From Tetradesmus obliquus (Eukaryota > Chlorophyta > Chlorophyceae > Sphaeropleales > Scenedesmaceae), in the NCBI GenBank assembly GCA_030272155.1, contig CP126196.1, forward strand, positions 5,890,501 through 5,954,500: DNA of 64,000 nucleotides, in the 5' to 3' direction. The notes under the pieces are model-generated. The model ran no database searches. It was given only the letters and a program-made list of their open reading frames with translations, and had not been told where the DNA came from. The translations under genes and the position numbers were made by a program. Positions 31,508 through 41,659 of the stretch are shown here, one piece after another. Position 1 is the stretch's first letter, and every line of letters starts with the position of its first letter.

Positions 31508-34130
31508 CGAGATGTCCAGCTGCATGTCCAGGCATGTCCAGTGGCACCAAATCGTGTCCAGTTGGTGGGTTTGCATGTCCAGTTGCAGGTCCACTGGACT
31601 GGCAGTCTGCCTGCAACTGGACATGTGCTGCTGCTGATGCGTTGTACGGCACGATACCCGGCTGAAACGCCGCAGGTAGGTGTTGTTGCATGTACGCCGC
31701 TTATACTGTGTCGCTGAACAGCCAGCACGTCAGCTGGCCAGCCCATGGGCTTGCTGTAGGGTTTGTCGATATCACGTCAACACCGGCTTGATATTCACGC
31801 CAAAGCGTGCGATAGAGCAAAGAATCATCATATAAAGCAGCATTTATGGTGTCTTATGGCACGACAGCGCCTCAAGGCGAAGATCAGCATGTCACTACAG
31901 CATTGCACGACTTTCCCCCGCTGCCGAAGCAGCAGCCTTTCCAAACACATCGTTGAGTTCTATTACAGTAAGTTTAGTGGCCCGTATAGCCCCATTGAGC
32001 GCTGCTGCAAGGTGTGTCACTTGTTAAAATACAAAATGGTCACATGGCATACGCTCGTGAACTGTTCGTCTACTGGTAAGCAAACAGCTGCAAACGATGA
32101 TCAATATAATTACTGCTGAAGCATTACAGCGATCGCACCTGTGTCGCGCACTGCTGCTGCGTTGCATATGGTGCACGGGGCTGAAACAGACTGCAAGCTC
32201 GTGTCCACTGGCAGAGACCATCGCTGAAAGCGTTAATGAATGACAACAGATCAATGCGGTTAATGGGAGTTTGTGAGGCTGCAGACGCCTGCTCATTGAG
32301 CAGCAGCAGTCCTTGAAGCACTATGCAGCTGCAAGGTTGATCCTGCAGGATTTCAATGCTGTAGAAAGCGCATGGAACTGCTACTGCTTATCTTGATACT
32401 TTGATGACATGGTGAGCGACTCTTATCCAGATCAGCAGCGGCTGAAACGACAGCACCCAGCCCTGCAGCTGCTAGGGCGCCCAGCTCACAGCAACAGCAG
32501 CAGCAGCTACAGTTGCAGCAGTGCAGCAGTACTGTCGCAGGAGTGATCACACCATCACGAGATCAAGATCACTTTCAGGTACAGCAGCATCAGCCGTGCT
32601 ATGTCAGCTGTAGAGGCTGGGTGCATGCAGGTTGTCCACAGGTGCAGTTGTGTGTCACCTGCGTTGCTGCTGCTGCTGTGTGCAGGCTCCTGTCAGCTGC
32701 CCGTCTCCCAGCATCACAGGTAGGTCAGAATAACGAAAACGTTAGAACCTAACAGGTAGCAGGTTACAGCTGCTGCTACTGCTGCTGCTGCTGTGAAGTG
32801 ACAGGTCTCCCAATCAAGAGCATGCCGCTTGCTGCAGGGCTTGTCGTGATCATTCTTGGCAACGCGTGCATGAACATACGCACGCAGCAGACAGCATGCC
32901 CAGCAGGCCAGCAGTTGCATAATGTGGAACGTGCTTGCGACGCACTTCACGCACACCATACTTGCTCGCAATGCCCTCCATGTGGTGTGCGCGCCACCCA
33001 TCCAGCTTTTACTTCCTGCGTGCATGGGTCCTACTTGATTGCAGTCAGCATGGCGCCACTGTATCTAATGCAGCAGCAGACAGCCTGCTTGGAGACCACC
33101 ATTGTGATATACTGACATGAGACCTCTGTTGGTGCGCAGACCTTCCCTATAGAGACACAGGGGCCGACTTTCCGGCAGCGTGGCATGGCTGATGCACTTC
33201 CTGGTGAGCTTGAGCGGTGTGGCATTGCAAGCAGGGCGTGGCGGGCGCCAATCAACGCGCAAACGCCGGTTGGCCCAGACCTTGATTGAGATAACGCCAA
33301 CCTCAGCAAGTGCCACATCCTACGCTGCAGCATGCAAATGTAAGTGCAGCTGCTCTGTTTCTGCTGCACTGCTGCAGGGGTGTTCTTTGAAACAACCGCT
33401 ACACTTGTGATCAATGCAGGCAGTGGCAGCCTGCCAACTCGCAGTTGATGCCGGCTACGCAGACACCAGTGCGCGATCAGCAGTTGCTGGAACTTGTATG
33501 TTTTCGTTGGCAGATGGTGGCATGCAGCGGTAGTGGCAGCTGGTGCATTGCTGTGCTGGCGCTGCCTGCAACAGGATGCACAGTGAATGCAGTTGGCATA
33601 GGCATCATCTGTACAAGTGGTAGAGACGCAATCTTGTCAATGCAGTTCTTGGCAGCTGTTCCGCGTGGTGTCCTCACTGCTTATGTTGTGATTGCAGCAG
33701 CTGGGTGCCTTTGCTGTCATGCAGCAGCTGCGTGCTGTTGATGTTGTTGTGATTGCAGCAGCTGCCAGATTCTGTTTGTAATGCAGCAGCTACATGCTGA
33801 TTGTGTTACAGCCCAAGGGTCACTTGCCCACTTGGCAGTTGCAGCTGCAGTGACTTGGTACCAGAGGGTCGAGGACGCCAACCCAAGCACCTCGACATTG
33901 CTGTCCTGCCCCGAACACTTGTTTACTGCATCAAATACGTTTGATATAACGGTAATAGGCAGTTTATGAAAGTCCAATTGCCGTGTCCAGTATCGTGTCC
34001 AGTCACCTACTCGATGTCCAGCAGCATGCTGGACATGGCCATGTCCAGTCTCACACTGGACATGCCACATGGCATGTCCAGTTGCACACCATGCCACTGG
34101 ACATGCCTGGACATGCAGCTGGACATCTCG
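31508..34130. mobile_element. Non-autonomous TIR element with TGTCCA subterminal repeats
   Basis: The 39 bases at 31,508-31,546 (CGAGATGTCCAGCTGCATG...) recur exactly inverted at 34,092-34,130. Around both ends the hexamer TGTCCA or TGGACA occurs six to ten times within about 150 bases, in both orientations on the right. Terminal plus subterminal repeats are typical of DNA transposon ends recognised by multi-site transposases. The 2.6 kb interior holds no recognisable transposase; ORFs are short. No target-site duplication is seen. The right end abuts a 71-bp repeat at 34,132. Confidence 0.7.
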
Positions 34131-34131
34131 A

Positions 34132-34283
34132 TGTAAAACGGCAAAGGGACCCGCGGATGTTCAGGGACATTGGCATCTGCCCTATGTACCCACATCTTTA
34201 CATTATCCTCCCCTCAAAGGGCTGACTCGTCCCGATCAGCCATCACTCCTGACCGTGCAGGACGGATACCTTTGATTGAGGAA
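34132..34283 (+). repeat. 71-bp mini-LTR-like repeat plus 81-bp following block, copy 1
   Basis: Positions 34,132-34,202 start TGTAAA and end TTTACA (inverted termini, TG...CA as in LTRs). The following 81 bases also recur after the copy at 35,228. See the TRIM-like feature at 35,228-35,539. Confidence 0.75.
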
Positions 34284-35219
34284 TCACCATGGACCTGATC
34301 ACCGATCTGCCCCCGACGGCACGTGGGCATGACGCAGTGGTAACGTTTGTGGACAGGCTGAGCTAGCTGGTGCACTTTGCGCCTACCACCAAGACGGTTG
34401 ACGCTCCAGAGTTGGCTCGCATCTTCATGCAGACCTGGTTCAACAAGAAGAAGGACCTCTCCAGGCGGCAAGCTAAGTGGATGCTATGGATGGAGTCCTA
34501 CTACAGCGGCACAGAGATTGAGTACAAGCAGGGCAAGGACAACCTGTCAGACCCCCTGTCACGCCGCCCTGACCTGGCATCATTCATTTCAAGCGTCACA
34601 GACGGCTCTTTTCTGGACTTGGTGCGCCAGGGCTATGAGGCAGACCCCCTGTATCGGGAGCCGCCACCCATGCTGACTGAGCACGGCGGGTTATGGTACA
34701 TGCATGTTGAACGCTTAGCGATTCCGCGAGACGCTGGCCTAAGGCAGCTGATTCTGCAGGAGCTACATGACTGCCCAAGTGCTGGACACCTGGGTGTGAC
34801 CAAGACGCTCCAGCGCGTGGCCAACAGGTTCTGGTGGCCGCACATGACGCGTGCGGTACGGCATTACGTGACTAGCTGCCCCTCATGTCAGTGCAACAAG
34901 CCACGCAGCGATTTACCAGCAGGACTACTGCAGCCCCTGCCCGTGCCTGAGAAGAAGTTCGAGCAGATCACCATGGACCTGATCACCGATCTGCCCCCGA
35001 CGGCACGTGGGCATGACGCAGTGGTAACGTTTGTGGACAGGCTGAGCAAGCTGGTGCACTTTGCGCCTACCACCAAGACGGTTGACGCTCCAGAGTTGGC
35101 TCGCATCTTCATGGAGACCTGGCACAAACATCATGGGACGCCCAAGGTCATCATCTCTGACCGTGACCCGCGGATGTTGAGGGACATTGGCATCTGCCCT
35201 ATGTACCCACATCTTTACA
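34284..35219 (+). pseudogene. Rearranged Ty3-type retrotransposon fragment (RNase H end, zinc finger, integrase core)
   Basis: The order is scrambled. A piece of integrase core (34,286-34,432) is joined to the C-terminal RNase H region (KWMLWMESYYSG, YKQGKDNLSDPLSRRPD), then the HHCC integrase finger (HDCPSAGH ... CPSC), then integrase core again (ITMDLITDLP with the first Asp, VIISDRDPR with the second). The two integrase pieces are nearly identical, but in the first the frame is broken by a TAG (GAGCTAGCTGG against GAGCAAGCTGG). At 35,165 the core runs into a 71-bp repeat copy at a shared GACCCGCGGATG and stops without its Glu. It is a dead fragment of a Ty3/gypsy-like element. Confidence 0.85.
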
Positions 35220-35227
35220 TTTAAAAG

Positions 35228-35539
35228 TGTAACACGGCAAAGGGACCCGCGGATGTTGAGGGACATTGGCATCTGCCCTATGTACCCACATCTTTACATT
35301 ATCCTCCCCTCAAAGGGCTGACTCGTCCCGATCAGCCATCACTCCTGACCGTGCAGGACGGATACCTTTGATTGAGGAAAATCGCTTTTGCCTGGGCTCG
35401 AACCCATGACCTCCAGGATCGCAACCTTGCGCACTAACCAAGTGCGCCATGCTGTCTCGGCTACCAAGTGTAAAACGGCAAAGGGACCCGCGGATGTTGA
35501 GGGACATTGGCATCTGCCCTATGTACCCACATCTTTACA
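35228..35539. mobile_element. TRIM-like mini element: 71-bp direct repeats around a 170-bp core
   Basis: Direct repeats 35,228-35,298 and 35,469-35,539 are 71 bp each, start TGTAA and end TTTACA, and differ by few bases. They bound 170 bases made of the 81-bp block also found after 34,202 and a tRNA-like sequence. The size matches terminal-repeat retrotransposons in miniature. A standard primer-binding site after the left repeat and a 5-bp target duplication are not seen, so an origin as TE ends amplified in tandem is also possible. Confidence 0.5.
35385..35466 (-). other. tRNA-like sequence inside the mini element
   Basis: The minus strand reads TGGCGCACTTGGTTAGTGCG (D-arm/A-box-like, GCGC stem) and GGGTTCGAGCCC (T-arm/B-box). 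The anticodon stem pairs poorly, the T loop is short and the acceptor arms do not match. It is a tRNA relic or tRNA-derived promoter rather than a functional tRNA. Confidence 0.45.
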
Positions 35540-35844
35540 CTCGGTGACCATAGTGACCCCCGATGTGCCAGCCAGCCCGCTGCATTGCATAAAGTGCAGC
35601 TTGCTGTCACTGACACTGTTTACACTAGTCCTGCCTTTGTTTAGCATCAATACTGCGTGTGCTGTGACTGACGGCTTTGCCTGCAAGGCCATATGTCAAG
35701 TTACACACACAGCGAGACTTTTTGGGGTGAGTCTCCTGGAGTGACAGCCTGTTTTGCTGAGCCATCTGCGACGTTCCAGTTTTTCGGGTGTTCGTTGCAA
35801 CGTAGTTGCCTGTGCACACCGTGTAACCCCTCTTCACCCCCGAT
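35540..35844. other. Spacer with no recognisable gene
   Basis: No supported feature. Open frames here are short and lack splice signals of note. Confidence 0.4.
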
Positions 35845-35994
35845 GTGGCTTGCTATCGGGTTCTCATGATATGTGAGCTGAAAGAGGGGCAAGTGACTCG
35901 CTCTAGGGCGATAGCTTGCCCACCCCTGTAACAGACCTCTCTCTCTCCCCCCGATAGCTTGCCCACCCCTGTAACAGACCTCTCTCTCTCTCCC
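35845..35994 (+). repeat. 5'-truncated LINE 3' ends (two tails)
   Basis: 35,845-35,947 matches the last about 100 bases of the LINE ending at 41,186 (GTGGCTTGCTATCGGG ... CCCCTGTAACAGACC followed by TC repeats). A second, shorter tail follows at 35,952-35,994. Each copy abuts the TC run of the previous one. Confidence 0.85.
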
Positions 35995-37727
35995 CTGTTT
36001 TCGGATGAACAAGCTACTGATTCTTTGATGTAGGCTTCTCCCAATTTCTGCCCGTGCCATGCCACGGACTGTTTGGCTTCGGCAGCATGGAACGCCGTTG
36101 CCCTCTGCTATGAAGGTTTTGACATTTTATTGTTTGCTTTAGGTGCCAGCGAGGCGCGTGCAGTCCTCAGTGGAGCCACGGCAGCCGCGTCAGCCCCTTC
36201 CGCAGCATTAGTGCCAGGCCTTCTACCATTCGCGCTCGAGGCCGGTGGACGGCATGACCTAATTTCTGAAACAGCGTTAAGCGCTGGAGCAGCTGGAGCA
36301 GGCCTCATGGCGATGCCTAGCGTTGGCCTCAACAGCAGTGGATGACTTGCCTCGTTTGGTGCAGCACATGTGCTGCTGCTGTACAGCAGCCGCTTCTGAC
36401 CCTTATACTTATGCTACTTATGGCAGGCACATTGAACGATGACGTCCCCATAAATGTCTGCTTCTGGAGCCAAACTGGAGGATCTGCTCCAGGACCAGCA
36501 GTCGCAGTGTGATGTAGCAGCAGCAGGAAGCTGGAGGTGCAGCCAGTTAGTCAGCTGTGCGTGGAGAAGTGATGAGTGCAGCAGTCTGGCGCTGTCTTTG
36601 CAGTTTTGTGTACCCACTGGCGGATGCTGGTTCTGAATTGCCTTTAGAAAATCCTGGGTGCCTGCTTGCTGTCAGTGCTGGAGGTTGCGCTGTTGCAGCA
36701 GTTGGTGCTTTGGGGGCCCACATTCTACATGCCAGCACCAGTAGAAGGCGGTGGGCAGGTGGCGTTGTGGAGTTGACTTTTGTCAGCTTTGATTGCAGGC
36801 GTATCCAGCCAACTCCTGTGGGCACCATAGGTTAATAGCCGTGGTCGCGGGACATTGACCTCAAAGTGGCCGGTGTCGTTGTCTGCTAGGGGGCGGTGTT
36901 GTTGTAGTGTCAAGGGACCCTTGACCCTGCACGCTGTGATGGGACGGGGGTTCTGTGTGCGGGTCGCAGCAGTCCAGGCCTTTTGGCCCCGAGTGTCGCT
37001 GGTTGTTGTCGAGTCTATTGAGTTAGGCCTCGCCAACCTTCGTGTTGCATGTGTGTTGTGTTGCCAGATGTTGTGCAGGTGAGTGTTGCAGGGGCTTCTG
37101 CAAGCCTGTCGACCAGCAGCTAACTGTGGGTTGACTCAGGAGGATCACCCTGTTTTTGCGTCAGGCGGCATAAGCACACCTGTTGTTATGTTTAGTTTGC
37201 TTATGCGGGTGATCGTAGCGTTGTATGCCGGCAGCTTCTGCATTCATGTGCTAGCCTGCTTGTATTGCATGCATGCTTGCGTTTACGGTGGCATGTTACC
37301 GCGGTGTGGGGAACTGGAGGTTGGACAAATACCCACTGGTCCTTATGATACGAGGGCTTACTTGGCGGAGTGTTGGCTTGACTGGCAGTACCTAGCCCCT
37401 GCGGGGTTGGGGAGACCGCCTCCGTGTAACAAATGCAATCAATCAAAAACCCCTGTAACAGACCTCTCTCTCTCTCCCCTGTATGCCGGCAGCTTCTGCA
37501 TTCCATGTGCTAGCCTGCTTGTATTGCATGCATGCTTGCGTTTACGGTGGCATGTTACCGCGGTGTGGGGAACTGGAGGTTGGACAAATACCCACTGGTC
37601 CTTATGATACGAGGGCTTACTTGGCGGAGTGTTGGCTTGACTGGCAGTACCTAGCCCCTGCGGGGTTGGGGAGACCGCCTCCGTGTAACAAATGCAATCA
37701 AAAAACCCCTGTAACAGACCTCTCTCT
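35995..37727 (+). repeat. LINE 3' regions ending in the same tail, with a 255-bp tandem repeat
   Basis: This stretch ends twice in CCCCTGTAACAGACC plus TC repeats (37,450-37,476 and 37,706-37,727). Bases 37,223-37,476 are repeated at 37,481-37,727, starting at different 5' points. That fits successive 5'-truncated insertions of one LINE family whose 3' UTR differs from the 41,186 copy. Small frames at 36,073-36,345 and 37,083-37,607 show no domain and are probably non-coding UTR. Confidence 0.65.
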
Positions 37728-38145
37728 AGTGACACGCTGCTGCCTTGGCACGCTGCTCTGCCAGACGCTTGACCAACTCCTGGTGGGTGTACTGCTGCTT
37801 TGCCTGGTGCTCCCGCTGACGCTGCTCTTCTGTTCGCTTCTGGATCTGCGCGAGCTCGTAAGTCAGAGGGGCGACAGGAGCAGGGAGCTTGTGGCGATAG
37901 GGCACGATAGGCTTGGGCTTGGGCTTGATGAAGATTTCCCGACGCACCTTCTCCAAGAAACGGCGCTTGCGGGCCTTGTCGATGGGCTGAAGAACGTGGG
38001 GAGCAGAACGCGGCTTACAGAAGTGTCGCACAGGTGTCACAGGCGCGTAGACACCGCCGTCCTCACTGCGCAGCACACCACCAGTAGAAGGCTGCAAAAA
38101 CTGGACCTTAGGCTTCTCCTTTGCCGGATTATACTTCCCCGGCAT
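37726..38145 (-). CDS. Basic 139-residue ORF of unknown function, probably the start of an LTR-element gag
   Basis: ATG at 38,145 opens MPGKYNPAKEKPKVQFLQPS. The protein is rich in Lys, Arg, Pro and Gln (ARKRRFLEKVRREIFIKPKP, RTEEQRQREHQAKQQ), with a coiled-coil-like C-terminus. It ends exactly where the LINE tail at 37,706-37,727 begins, so it is probably truncated. Upstream lies an LTR-like region with TATA box. A gag-like protein is inferred from position and basic character only. A truncated host gene is the alternative. Confidence 0.4.
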   Translation of the reverse strand: MPGKYNPAKEKPKVQFLQPSTGGVLRSEDGGVYAPVTPVRHFCKPRSAPHVLQPIDKARKRRFLEKVRREIFIKPKPKPIVPYRHKLPAPVAPLTYELAQIQKRTEEQRQREHQAKQQYTHQELVKRLAEQRAKAAACH

Positions 38146-38610
38146 ACGCAGTCTCAGCTACCAAAACTGCTGCGTCCACAGCTGTCCTGTTGAGAGGTCA
38201 CAGGAACGGAACCTTCTTGGAACTAGGCTGGATACTGGTCGAATCGATATGGACCGTAAACGAAGAGTATTCCAGTTAGTTGCCAAGTGAACCGAAACAA
38301 CAGGAGGTACACTTGAAGAGCACGCGATGATCAAGTACTTCGTAATAGACTCCTTCCAAGAGTAGTGAACTGGCACCCCTATTTATAGTCGTCTCCACCA
38401 TAGTATACTCACAGGAAACATCCAGAACTGTTGCTACTAGAAGCATCCTGTAAAACTACATCCTACCATCTCCGGAGAGGTCCGGAGATGTCCACAGTAC
38501 AGGATAACCCTTGTACATTCGAGAACTCTCCAAAACGACTACATCATTTCCGAGCATTCCATATACAATTCACGGAGTCCAGCAACACAATATTCTATGT
38601 GCTCCTTACA
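38146..38610 (-). promoter_or_regulatory. LTR-like promoter region with TATA box
   Basis: On the minus strand it starts TGTAAGGAGC at 38,610, next to a LINE copy. It has ACTATAAATAGGGG (38,379-38,388, about 235 bases upstream of the ATG) and ends in TTTTGGTAGCTGAGAC just before the ATG, which loosely resembles a tRNA-Met primer-binding site. This organisation (TG start, TATA in the middle, PBS-like, gag-like ORF) fits a 5' LTR. No second LTR is in the window. Confidence 0.45.
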
Positions 38611-38765
38611 TTGGTTGCATCTTGTGGCTTGCTATCGGGTTCTCATGATATGTGAGCTGAAAGAGGGGCAAGTGACTCGCTCTAGGGCGATAGCTTGCCC
38701 ACCCCTGTAACAGACCTCTCTCTCTCTCCACAGCTTGCCCACCCCTGTAACAGACCTCTCTCTCA
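38611..38765 (+). repeat. 5'-truncated LINE 3' ends (two tails)
   Basis: 38,611-38,728 repeats the last 115 bases of the LINE ending at 41,186. A second minimal tail follows (38,729-38,764, CAGCTTGCCCACCCCTGTAA...). Directly after it starts the longer LINE copy at 38,766. Confidence 0.85.
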
Positions 38766-40616
38766 CAGCACACCTGCTTCGTCTGTGCGGCGTTTCACTG
38801 GTGTGGCTGCTCGCTTTTTGGCGGGCAGGCTGGCGGAAGGTGGCTTTGGTGCTTTGCCATGGCTTGAACACATACGTGCACGGCATGCTTGGTGGGGCGC
38901 GCAGTTTGCTACTGCACCGCCTGACACTGAGCTGCCTTGGATCCGCATTGGGCGGGAGCTATTGCGTTCTAAGCATAAATGGTGGGGCCCATTGTCCTTG
39001 TTTGACAGCTTTGAAGACACGCAAACGCCGATGGAGCCGTCGCAGGCGTTCCCTCAGCAGTCCCTCCCTCCCCCGCCGCTGCGCCGCATGATTGCTGGTC
39101 TTCAAGCGCTAGGCAAAGTTTGTGATGTGAAGGCGCTGGCGCCTGCGGCGCCTGCCCCTGCACTGCCGCCGCCACATCCTCAACAGCTGTCAGACGTGCA
39201 GCAGTTACGTGCACAGCTACAGGCTGTGCAGGATGCGCCGGTGCTGCCGGGGCTTGGTGTAGTTTGGCTCCTGTCTTTGCTAACCCTTTTTTGCAAGCAA
39301 TGGTTGGGTTTGTGCCCGGTGGGCTGCAAATGCATCCCGTGCCCTCTGTGCGCGGGCCACATGCATGTTCTGGCGGCAAGTGTCGGCCGCGCATCCGCAC
39401 TGTGGCCGATCTCTGTCGCGCTTGGCATGTGATCCAGCATGCTGCACGGCATCAGCTGCCACACCCATTGCTGCCGTACGGCTCCAACTTCAGCAATGCA
39501 GACAACGAATCGGCAGATTTGACAGACTTGGTTAACTTGCTGCCCATGCCGTGGCATCGGGCTGCCTTGGCTGTTGTGCGGCATCCTGCAGCAGACCGGC
39601 CCTGGCCGCCTGCAGCTGTGCCAGACCCGCCATGTATGCCTTCTGCAGCAGAGCAGCATGTGGAGGCCATGTTGGTGGCGCGGCTAGGCTGGCGGAATCA
39701 TCGCGGCAAGACGGTGTCTGTTGCGCAATTGTCTGTTCGTGAAGCTACCTCATTGCAGCTTGGTCCCCTGCGTGCTGAGCGCCAGGAGCGGCGCACTAGG
39801 TTTATCAGTGTTGCGATCGGTGCGGGTGCCCCGCCCGCGGCGTTGACTCGTGGTTTGCAATGTGTGGCAGCCGCCCAGGGCGCACTATGGAAGATGCGCT
39901 GGGATAATGCGTACAAGGAGACGTATTGGCGGCTGATCATGGATGGCTTGCCTACGTCGCAGCGCATGCACCAGCAGCATGACACCTGCATGTGTGGCGC
40001 TGCATGCCCTGGTCTGGTGCACCATTTTTGGGAGTGCCCAGTTGCGGTGGCGGTGATTGACAGCCTGCTGTCTGCGTTGCCTGCAACATGGTGTACGCGG
40101 GCTGCAGGCCGCCCGCCGCTTGCTATGCGGCATGTCTGGTTGATGCAGCGGCCTCCCGGCCCTAAGCGGCTCCACCAGGGTGTTTGGGGGGTTATTTGTT
40201 TAGCTGCTCTGAATGCCGTGGATGTTGGCCGACGGCAGGCTAACACGCTGCACATTCCGCCGCCCGCGCCTGCTGCGCCGCGGCCGTCTGCGCCGCCGCC
40301 GCAGTGGCAGGTGCCTATTACATATGTGTTTCAGCCTGCAGCCCTCACTGCTGTGCAGCAACAGCATAACCAGCTGGTTGAGCAGCGTAGGCAGCAGCAT
40401 CAGCTGCAACAACAACAACAGCGACAGCAACTAATAGCGCAGGTGTTACAGGAGGCGAAGCAGCAGGCGGTTTTGCGGTTTTGGGAATTGCTTGCTGATT
40501 TTGTGGCAATGGAGGCTGCGACGGCTCATTGGCGTGTTGCGGTGCCTGGAGATCACCCGTTCTTGCGTTCTGATCCAGCACAGCTGCGCATTGTACTGGC
40601 GCACCGCTCTGGTTGA
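38766..40616 (+). pseudogene. LINE ORF2, C-terminal part (5'-truncated, one frameshift)
   Basis: The reading frame starts in the post-RT thumb/connector region (RFLAGRLAEGGFGALPWLEH, SKHKWWGPLSLF). It shifts frame near 39,265 and continues to a TGA at 40,614. It carries a zinc-knuckle-like motif CMCGAACPGLVHHFWECP (C-x-C, H, C) typical of the zf-RVT C-terminal domain of L1-type LINEs, followed by Gln-rich sequence. No RT palm or endonuclease is present. It is a truncated insertion whose 3' UTR and tail end at 41,186. It could be the missing 3' half of the family seen at 17,560-21,564, but there is no overlap to test this. Confidence 0.8.
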
Positions 40617-41186
40617 CCTTCCTGCTTTTACATGATGTGCTGTCAGTAGTTGTCCAATTTCCACTTTCTGGCAAGGCCATGTTGCATGTCGTGTGTCACT
40701 GTGCTTGATTTTCCAGCTCTGAGTGTCGCATTGCGTGCTTCTGTGCTTGTCAGCCATGAGGATTGCAGAAGCAGTAGCACCTTAGTTTGCATGTCACATG
40801 CAGTGTCTCCTGTCGGTCCCGCGTGCTCCTGCTTGCTGCAGTCTGGTGTGTACAGCAGTGCCTTGGTGCAATCATGCCAAACACCTATGGTAAGCAGCAC
40901 CATTGTGCATCCCGCTTGCTGTTTGGACCATGCCTGCCTTCCCTTGTGCGTTTTGTGCCCTGTGCTTTGAGCACCCTGCTGTTTTTCGTGCTGCACTTCG
41001 CACATGCTGCACTGCATGTACTTGTTGGTTTATGGGGAGGTAGGGGCTGCAAGATGCCTCTGGAGTTTTACTTTGGTTGCATCTTGTGGCTTGCTATCGG
41101 GTTCTCATGATATGTGAGCTGAAAGAGGGGCACGTGACTCGCTCTAGGGCGATAGCTTGCCCACCCCTGTAACAGACCTCTCTCTC
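40617..41186 (+). repeat. LINE 3' UTR and CT-rich tail
   Basis: Follows the ORF2 stop. The last about 115 bases (41,073-41,186) define the tail shared with all truncated copies in this nest. It ends CCCCTGTAACAGACC plus a short TC run, immediately followed by the 45-bp repeat. Confidence 0.8.
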
Positions 41187-41230
41187 GGCGCAGCACAGTT
41201 ACTGCTTTCACGACTTATGCAAGAACCTGT
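41186..41230. repeat. 45-bp direct repeat, right copy
   Basis: Identical to 16,807-16,851. It starts at the last base of the LINE tail and would be the expected place for the 3' target-site duplication. Confidence 0.85.
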
Positions 41231-41410
41231 ACGCTGGCAATTTTGCTTCCAATGTACGTGTGCAGCTGCTACGTGCATGTATCAACGTAAAGGAAAACAA
41301 AAACAACAATTAATAAAGAGCAGATGACCTGCGAAAAGCATGCTCGTCTGCTGCCAACGTACAAGCTGACCATCTGCACATCATGCCCCAAACGATGAGG
41401 CGCACCTTGT

Positions 41411-41656
41411 GGGCGCAGATTTTGAGTATGGCCGGGTAGCACTGATGGCAGCAACGCGGGCCGTGCCGGCTGATATGGAAGGGACGGCTGTAGACGCGAA
41501 CAGCACAGCCCGTTCAGGTGCGCGGGACGGCTGTGAAAGCCACACCAACGACAGCGACAGCATCGCACAGCACACGAATACAGTCCACCGCGTCGAGTTT
41601 GTGTGCTGCTGTAAGAAGGCCGTAGGCCAACCATTCACCGACTTGAACTTCCCCAT
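41411..41656 (-). CDS. Possible orphan first exon with a signal anchor
   Basis: ATG at 41,656 opens MGKFKSVNGWPTAFLQQHTN and a hydrophobic segment (TVFVCCAMLSLSLVWL) typical of a type II Golgi anchor or signal peptide, then a Ser/Ala-rich stem. A donor CCCACAAG|GTGCGCC lies near 41,411; unspliced it stops at 41,381. No following exon is found toward lower coordinates because LINE sequence starts at 41,186. The gene may be broken by the nest. Confidence 0.4.
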
Positions 41657-41659
41657 CGC

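Noticed and set aside
39264..40616. LINE C-terminal ORF as a host gene
   Set aside because: The zinc-knuckle motif, the frameshift from the upstream LINE part and the shared 3' tail identify it as LINE ORF2.
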